From Acidobacteriota bacterium (GTDB lineage Bacteria > Acidobacteriota > Vicinamibacteria > Vicinamibacterales > 2-12-FULL-66-21): a stretch of DNA of 6,306 bases. Where the stretch lies: contig JACDDJ010000288.1 in assembly GCA_013817065.1 (NCBI GenBank), forward strand, positions 1 through 6,306, given 5' to 3'. The translations under genes and the position numbers were made by a program. The notes under the pieces were generated by a model. It was not told where the DNA came from. It ran no database searches and worked only from the letters and a program-made list of their open reading frames with translations. Shown here piece after piece: positions 1 through 4,420 of the stretch (position 1 is the stretch's first letter; the number at the start of each line of letters is the position of its first letter).

Positions 1-1230
1 GTCCACTAACACGTCCCTGTCGGTAACCTGTCCGGCAGCGTCAAACTGCGGGAACACCTCACGTCTCACCGGGATGCGCTCCTGCAGGATCCACGAACCC
101 TTTGGATCCGCGAGGGCCGTATCCAGTGCGGCGTCCCAGGCGCTCGCGTTCATCTCCCACCCAAGCATCACGCCCTTGCCGCCGTACTCATCATTCGGCT
201 TCAGCACCAGCGTGTCACGCTCCCGGCGGGCGATGTCGAGGATCGGCGCCTCGAGGTCGTCCTTCTCTGTCGCAGCATCCGCGACGACACGCGTCCACGG
301 AACGTGGGCGGCAATGACGGCATGTTCCATCGGCGTGAACATGCGTGCGTTCACCGGGTCGGTCAGGACCGCGAACAGCGCCTTCTTGTGCGGCAGCTTG
401 CAGCGGAAGGTGTTCGCGACGCACACCGCCCTGGCTTCATACGCGCGCACCAGGGCGGCGCATTCTTCGGCCCGCTCGAGAATGTCGTTGATCAGAACGC
501 GCCGGTAGACGAGGTCAATTTTGTGACCGGCAGCCACCAGCGTCGTGCCGTCGAACTCGAGATCGCGAGGATCGCTGATGAGCGTAGGAATCCCCGCCTG
601 GACGAACGCGTCGCGGAGGATCTCGAACTCGGTCCACGTCGGCACCTCACGCCAATCGACGATCGCGATCGTCGGCGGCTGTGCGCGTCCGCCCCACTCT
701 CGATAGCTGTCCAGCAGTGCGGCCAGCAGAGGCTCGATGGTCTGGTGGAAGCGGACCTGGTGCGACTCGCGAAAGCGCGTCATCACCGGAAGATCGCTGA
801 ACAGCTCCGCCAGGCGCTGGGTGTATCCAGTGCCGGCCGGCGACTCGGCGTTATACTCCGCGAAGTGCAGGCCGTCCGGCAGCAGAAACGCGTCGACGCG
901 CGACGCGGTGCTGGCAGTCTGGTAGCCCGGATCGATGCGGACGAGCCGTTCTTCCGATTCAGTGACGCCGAGCTGCTCGAACAACGAGCGCGTCGTGATG
1001 GCTTCACGCGCCACCCGCTCACCGATCGCCGCCATCGTCTCGGCGGCCCGCCGGGTCCGCGCTTCGTCGGCGGCGCTCAGAAAAAACGGCCGAAGGAACG
1101 GGCAGTGGACGCGATCGCCAAACGTGAGCTTCCTGGCGCGCATCGACGCCGCCAATGCGCGGCTGTACTCGGGCGACCGTTCCTCGCCGGGCCGGAGCAG
1201 CGCGTTCCAGTCCGCGATGAGATCGGTCAT
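1..1230 (-). CDS. Circularly permuted ATP-grasp ligase, GspS-like (partial; C-terminus beyond left edge)
   Basis: I translated this frame by hand. It opens with an ATG at 1230-1228 and stays open for 410 codons to base 1, so the stop and C-terminus lie outside the window. The Mg-binding motif comes first: RVD at residues 111-113 and EYNAESP at 125-131. The spacing D113-(12)-E125-(2)-N127 with R111 matches what I recall of E. coli glutathionylspermidine synthetase (R316, D318, E330, N332). The nucleotide-binding lysine and glycine-rich loop come late (LVLKPNDEYGGKGV, 341-354), followed by LQERI at 382-386. Motif order inverted relative to ordinary ATP-grasps is the mark of the circularly permuted families. 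Such enzymes form amide bonds through an acyl-phosphate; the substrate here is unknown. The start overlaps the upstream ATP-grasp stop as ATGA, and I see no good Shine-Dalgarno, so translation probably depends on coupling. An alpha-E or other C-terminal domain cannot be excluded. Confidence 0.85.
   Translation of the reverse strand, partial: MTDLIADWNALLRPGEERSPEYSRALAASMRARKLTFGDRVHCPFLRPFFLSAADEARTRRAAETMAAIGERVAREAITTRSLFEQLGVTESEERLVRIDPGYQTASTASRVDAFLLPDGLHFAEYNAESPAGTGYTQRLAELFSDLPVMTRFRESHQVRFHQTIEPLLAALLDSYREWGGRAQPPTIAIVDWREVPTWTEFEILRDAFVQAGIPTLISDPRDLEFDGTTLVAAGHKIDLVYRRVLINDILERAEECAALVRAYEARAVCVANTFRCKLPHKKALFAVLTDPVNARMFTPMEHAVIAAHVPWTRVVADAATEKDDLEAPILDIARRERDTLVLKPNDEYGGKGVMLGWEMNASAWDAALDTALADPKGSWILQERIPVRREVFPQFDAAGQVTDRDVLVD
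1227..1230 (-). other. ATGA stop/start overlap, ATP-grasp to circularly permuted ATP-grasp
   Basis: The ATG of the permuted ATP-grasp (1230-1228) shares bases with the TGA stop of the preceding ATP-grasp (1229-1227). No convincing Shine-Dalgarno precedes this start, so coupling is probably its main route of initiation. Confidence 0.85.
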
Positions 1231-2207
1231 TGCGGCGCGGTGGTGGTCCCCGGCGCCCCGGTGAAGCCGGTCGCAGGTCCGATACCGAGCATCTCTTCCC
1301 AGCGCGGCCAGCACTGGGAGGGATGCCCGTTCAAGGCACGGTCCACCACCAGGTTCGACATCTTGTCGACGACCATGTCGAAGTAGAACGGCGTGATGCG
1401 GTCGCGTTCGAAGTCCGGCGCCGGATTCAGATAGTCGATCGCATAGGGTACGCCATCCTGGATCGCAAACTCGATCGTGTTCATCTCGTAGCCGAGCGCC
1501 AGGTTGATCGTCTGCGCATCTCGAACGACGCGCGAGCCGACCTCCGATGACAGGTAGTTGTGATCGACGAGGTAGCGACGTTCCTTGACGTCATACGCGA
1601 CCGGCGTGATGTCGGTCTTGCCGAAGGTGAAGCAGCGAACGTATTGATCGAAGTTGATGAATTGTTGCAGCGTCATGCAGTAGGGCGCGGTCTGTTCGTA
1701 CGCCGCGAGCAGTTCGCGCCTGTCGTTCACCTTGTACACATGCTTCCAGCCGCCGCCTGAATACGGCTTCAAGATCGCCGGCCGGCCGACGTAGTCGAGC
1801 AGCGCGTCCCAATCGATCGGGAATTTTAGATTGCGCAGCGATTCAGGAGCGAGATCGATGTCGGCAGGGTACGCCTTCTGCGGGATGAGCACCGTCTTCG
1901 GAATGGCGCATCCCAGTTTGTCCATCAGCGCGTAGTTGAAGAACTTGTCGTCGGCCGTCCACCAGAACGGGTTGTTGATCACGTACGCACCGTGCAGCAC
2001 CGCGTTCTTCATCGCGCCGCGGTAATACTCCACTTCGTGTGAGATGCGATCGACGATGACCCGGTAGTCAGACGGCTTGTCCATCGGAGTACCGCCCAGC
2101 GATACCAGTTCCGCCGTGATGCCATCCGTCGCGCCGATCTGGTTGACGCGGTCGATGAACGCCTGCGGGAAGCTGTACTCACGCCCGCACATCAAGCCGA
2201 TCTTCAT
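1227..2207 (-). CDS. ATP-grasp family carboxylate-amine ligase (RimK/glutathione-synthetase-like)
   Basis: The product has 326 residues. The N-terminal third (MKIGLMCGRE) looks like an alpha/beta preATP-grasp domain. A central linker contains the aromatic-rich NNPFWWTADDKFFNYALMDKLG region (78-99). The ATP-grasp core has AILKPYSGGGWKHVYKV at 144-160, where K147 and the glycine loop 151-153 should bind the nucleotide. It also has LQQFI at 180-184 and a conventional metal-site series E246, D258, N261 in IEFAIQDG and IDYLNPAPDFE. These support ATP-dependent ligation of a carboxylate to an amine, probably in the cytoplasm; the substrates are not readable. The tail after about 310 is Gly/Thr/Pro-rich and probably disordered. 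The ATG at 2207 is preceded by a good GGGAG ribosome binding site and overlaps the upstream GCS2-type gene stop as ATGA. The gene's own stop overlaps the next ligase the same way, so it is the middle gene of a coupled trio. The family is secure; the substrate is not. Confidence 0.9.
   Translation of the reverse strand: MKIGLMCGREYSFPQAFIDRVNQIGATDGITAELVSLGGTPMDKPSDYRVIVDRISHEVEYYRGAMKNAVLHGAYVINNPFWWTADDKFFNYALMDKLGCAIPKTVLIPQKAYPADIDLAPESLRNLKFPIDWDALLDYVGRPAILKPYSGGGWKHVYKVNDRRELLAAYEQTAPYCMTLQQFINFDQYVRCFTFGKTDITPVAYDVKERRYLVDHNYLSSEVGSRVVRDAQTINLALGYEMNTIEFAIQDGVPYAIDYLNPAPDFERDRITPFYFDMVVDKMSNLVVDRALNGHPSQCWPRWEEMLGIGPATGFTGAPGTTTAPQ
2204..2207 (-). other. ATGA stop/start overlap, GCS2-type ligase to ATP-grasp
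   Basis: On the minus strand the TGA stop of the GCS2-type ligase (2206-2204) shares bases with the ATG of the ATP-grasp gene (2207-2205). Such overlaps are known to allow termination-reinitiation coupling, which tends to keep partner enzymes in proportion. Confidence 0.85.
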
Positions 2208-3334
2208 TCCTCTGCTCCCACCCTGTCCATACCGCGCTTGGTCTCGTCGATCAGGTGCTGCATCACCATGCGCATATCGCCGGTGTGCTTGTAGACGGCC
2301 AGCTGACGGTCCGCGCTCGTGCCCTCGCGCAGGATCGTGTGCACCTGGTTGACCGCCTCACGGCTTCCCAACGGATCCACCACATCGTCGACGAACTCGA
2401 GCAGCTCGAGTGCGAGCTCCCGCATCGGCACTTCCACCTGCCGACCGAAGTCGATCAGTTTGCCGTTCATGCCCCAGCGGGCGGCGCGCCACTTGTTCTC
2501 TTCGATCAAGGCACGGCGATAGAGCCGGTATCCCTGGTTGGTCTCATAGAGCTTGTGCAGCTTGACGATGATCGCCTGGCAGAGGGCGCCGAGCATGACG
2601 GCGTCCTCGGCACGGGTCGGAACGTCGCAGACGCGGAACTCCAACGTTCCGAACAGCGGATGCGGCCGAACGTCCCACCAGATCTTGCGCGCGTCATCAA
2701 TGCACCGCAGGTCGACAAGCAGCTTGATGTAGTTCTCGTACTCACTCCAGGAGTTGAAGTGATCCGGTACGCCGGTCCGTGGAAAGCGCCTGAAGATCGT
2801 CGTGCGATAGGACATCAGGCCGGTGTCACGGCCCATCCAGAATGGCGAGCTGGTCGAGAGCGCGAGCAGGTGTGGGAGAAAGTAGCGCGCCTGGTTCATC
2901 AGATCGATCGCCGTCTGGCGCTCGGGCACAGCCACGTGGACGTGCAGCCCGAAGATCAGCAGCGACCGCGCCAATTGCTGAAGCTCTTCGACAATGCTGT
3001 CGTAGCGGACGCCCGGTGAGAGGACCTGGTCCTTCCAATGGGCGAAAGGATGCGTCCCGGCTGCCGCAACCGCCAGCCCCACTCGCTCGGCAGAGGTGGA
3101 CAGATCCCGTCGGATCCTGAAGATCTCGCCTCGCAACTCCGACACGTCCCCGCAGATCTTCGTCCCGACTTCGACGATGGACTGGTGAAGCTCGCGTTTG
3201 ATCTGATCACCGAGGACCGGCGCGCTCGAGGCCAGCAACTCGGACACGTGGGATCGCAATTCCCCGCTCTCGGGATCGACGATCTGAAACTCTTCCTCGA
3301 CGCCCAGCGTGAAGCGAAACATCGGAGGAATCAT
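2204..3334 (-). CDS. Carboxylate-amine ligase, GCS2 family (YbdK-type glutamate-cysteine ligase-like)
   Basis: The product has 376 residues from the chosen ATG, close to the usual length of YbdK-type proteins. Family landmarks appear in order: FTLGVEEEFQIVDPESGEL at 8-26 with the acidic EEE metal/ATP motif, GLHVHVAVPE at 129-138, ALSTSSPFWMGRDTG at 158-172, SYRT at 175-178, FPRTGVP at 184-190, WWDVRPHPLFGTLEFRVCDV at 219-238, and a C-terminal helical region. The GCS2 fold activates a carboxylate with ATP and joins it to an amine. E. coli YbdK is reported to have weak gamma-glutamylcysteine ligase activity, but the true substrate of this branch is unclear. The frame extends to a TTG at 3391, but family similarity begins only at 3322-3310. 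I prefer the ATG at 3334; the ATG at 3322 (372 residues) is equally plausible. Neither has a clear Shine-Dalgarno. This is the first gene of the ligase unit and its stop overlaps the next start as ATGA. Confidence 0.92.
   Translation of the reverse strand: MIPPMFRFTLGVEEEFQIVDPESGELRSHVSELLASSAPVLGDQIKRELHQSIVEVGTKICGDVSELRGEIFRIRRDLSTSAERVGLAVAAAGTHPFAHWKDQVLSPGVRYDSIVEELQQLARSLLIFGLHVHVAVPERQTAIDLMNQARYFLPHLLALSTSSPFWMGRDTGLMSYRTTIFRRFPRTGVPDHFNSWSEYENYIKLLVDLRCIDDARKIWWDVRPHPLFGTLEFRVCDVPTRAEDAVMLGALCQAIIVKLHKLYETNQGYRLYRRALIEENKWRAARWGMNGKLIDFGRQVEVPMRELALELLEFVDDVVDPLGSREAVNQVHTILREGTSADRQLAVYKHTGDMRMVMQHLIDETKRGMDRVGAEE
2215..2219 (-). promoter_or_regulatory. Ribosome binding site for the ATP-grasp gene
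   Basis: The minus strand reads GGGAG here, 7 nt before the ATG at 2207 and inside the last codons of the GCS2-type gene. It is the clearest Shine-Dalgarno in the window and supports the chosen start of the middle ligase. Confidence 0.65.
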
Positions 3335-3409
3335 ATATTGGCGGACGAGGCGCAGCCATAATGGGTTCGGGGACCACAGCCTGACGGGCAAAGGAATGAT
3401 CCACGGTCT

Positions 3410-3432
3410 GGACGGCGTGTACCACGCGGCCC
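3410..3432 (-). repeat. Imperfect hairpin upstream of the ligase unit
   Basis: The minus strand reads GGGCC-GCGTG, loop GTA, CACGC-CGTCC. This gives a stem of up to ten positions with one C-C mismatch and one G-U wobble. No T run follows on either strand, so it does not look like an intrinsic terminator. It may be an RNA leader structure, a protein site or chance. Confidence 0.3.
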
Positions 3433-3439
3433 GGAGCCA

Positions 3440-3463
3440 GTCACAGTCGAGCGTGACCTGTCA
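3440..3463. promoter_or_regulatory. Cluster of three TGAC half-sites, candidate operator
   Basis: The plus strand holds the palindrome TGAC-CT-GTCA at 3454-3463 and a further GTCAC at 3440-3444, which pairs with GTGAC at 3453-3457 as an inverted repeat with an 8-bp spacer. Clustered symmetric half-sites upstream of the first ligase gene could bind a dimeric regulator. The arms are only 4-5 bp, so chance is a real alternative, and no regulator family is assigned. Confidence 0.25.
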
Positions 3464-3523
3464 GCAGTTCCAGCGCATCACTGCGAAATGGAGCGTCCAA
3501 TGGGCCGTCCTGAAAGATTGCCC

Positions 3524-4420
3524 CTACTTAAGGTTCTCTTTGATCAGGTCGGTGTTGATCGCGAATGCCGCTTCGGCGCCCTCGGCCGCAGCGATCACCA
3601 CCCACTGCACGGCGTGGGACGCGTCGCCCACGACGAAAAGCCCGCGCAGGTGTGTCGTCTCGTACTTTCCGGTGTGCACGGTGCCCTTGTCGTTCAACTC
3701 GCAGCCAAGCGCGGTGGCAAGCGCCGACTGCTGGTGCTGACCAGTGGTAAAGAACAGGGCACGACGGGCATCGGGATCACGTCCCTCGAAGACGATCCGG
3801 TGAAGGACGCCGTCCGTGCCTTCGAGGCGCACCACCCGTTCTTCCTCGACGACGATCCCGTTGCGGGAGAGGCGCTCGATCTGGGGCTCGGTCAGCTCTG
3901 AAGGGCCGTCCGTGCAAAGCAAGATGTCGGACGACCACGCGGTGAGCTCCAGCGACAGACCGTAGCCTTTCTCGCCTTTGCCGTAGACCGCGAACGGCTC
4001 GTCGCGAACTTCCCAGCCGTCACAATACGGGCAGTGAAAAACGCTCCGGCCATAAAGCTCGTCGATCCCCTCGATCCGCGGCACTTTGTCGCGCACGCCG
4101 GTCGCAATCAACAGCTTTCGTGATTCGACCGTCTCCCCGGTTTCAAGCGTGGTGAGGAAGCGGTTGTTCTCGCAGCGAGCGTCCACGACGGTGACGTCGC
4201 GGAGGGTGACGGTCGTGTACGGCTTCAGCTCTTCACGGGCCAGCCGCAGAAACTCGAGGGGCGGCATACCGTCACGCGTCAGGTATCCGTGCATGGCATG
4301 CGACGCTTCGTTGCGTGGATGGCCGTTGTCGCACACCAGCACCTTGCGGCTGCACCGGCCGAGGACGAGCGCCGCGTTCAGACCTGCGGGGCCGGCGCCG
4401 ACGATGACGACGTCATACAT
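3524..4420 (-). CDS. Thioredoxin-reductase-like NAD(P)/FAD-dependent oxidoreductase with CPYC motif
   Basis: The product has 298 residues and is a low-molecular-weight TrxB-type flavoprotein of two Rossmann domains. The FAD-binding motif VVIVGAGPAG is at 4-13, the ATG motif LLIATGVRDKVP at 103-114, the redox pair HCPYCDGWE at 129-137 (C130, C133), a second dinucleotide loop GKGEKGYG at 147-154, and the C-terminal FAD motif GLFVVGDAS at 260-268 followed by VQWVVIAAAEGAEAA. Classical TrxR has CATC or CAVC, GGGNSA and an HRR-type NADPH-phosphate motif; here the last is not visible (LLCTDGPSEL occupies that area). CPYC recalls the GliT/HlmI-type disulfide oxidases and other TrxR-like proteins, so direction of electron flow and donor are open. 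The frame extends upstream to 4582, but that part lies inside the kinase gene and the FAD motif begins at this ATG. The start overlaps the kinase-gene stop by 8 bp; the only SD-like stretch, CCAGGAA, is 13 nt upstream. Confidence 0.9.
   Translation of the reverse strand: MYDVVIVGAGPAGLNAALVLGRCSRKVLVCDNGHPRNEASHAMHGYLTRDGMPPLEFLRLAREELKPYTTVTLRDVTVVDARCENNRFLTTLETGETVESRKLLIATGVRDKVPRIEGIDELYGRSVFHCPYCDGWEVRDEPFAVYGKGEKGYGLSLELTAWSSDILLCTDGPSELTEPQIERLSRNGIVVEEERVVRLEGTDGVLHRIVFEGRDPDARRALFFTTGQHQQSALATALGCELNDKGTVHTGKYETTHLRGLFVVGDASHAVQWVVIAAAEGAEAAFAINTDLIKENLK
4413..4420 (-). other. 8-bp stop/start overlap, kinase gene to flavoprotein gene
   Basis: The minus strand reads ATGTATGA: the flavoprotein starts at the ATG (4420-4418) and the kinase/TPR gene stops at the TGA (4415-4413). 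The overlap implies one transcript and probable coupling of a signalling protein and a redox enzyme. Confidence 0.8.

Larger units (their letters stand above)
3335..3523 (-). other. Intergenic gap between the flavoprotein gene and the ligase unit; weak promoter candidate
   Basis: This is the only sizeable non-coding gap, 189 bp, and the likely place for a promoter of the ligase unit. The minus strand has CATTAT at 3363-3358, one base from TATAAT-like variants, which would give a very short leader to the ATG at 3334, but I see no convincing -35 box 16-18 bp upstream. No hairpin followed by a T run is visible after the flavoprotein stop, so readthrough from the upstream genes is possible. The promoter call is weak; the gap itself is certain. 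Confidence 0.3.

Noticed and set aside
304..1386. Plus-strand open frame of 360 codons
   Set aside because: It lies antisense across the permuted ATP-grasp gene and the end of the ATP-grasp gene. Its translation is Arg/His-rich with no recognisable motif, typical of a GC-rich shadow frame.
2255..3019. Plus-strand open frame of 254 codons
   Set aside because: It is entirely antisense to the GCS2-type ligase, whose translation carries clear family motifs; this one carries none.
3335..3391. 19-residue extension of the GCS2-type ligase from a TTG
   Set aside because: It is a weak start codon without a ribosome binding site, and family similarity starts only around the ATG at 3322-3334.
3207..3425. 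Minus-strand 72-codon frame covering the gap and ligase start
   Set aside because: It overlaps the GCS2-type gene in another frame, has no motif and no ribosome binding site, and looks like a chance frame.
3323..3523. Intrinsic terminator between the two units
   Set aside because: The one hairpin found (3410-3432) has no T run on either strand, so I do not call a terminator.
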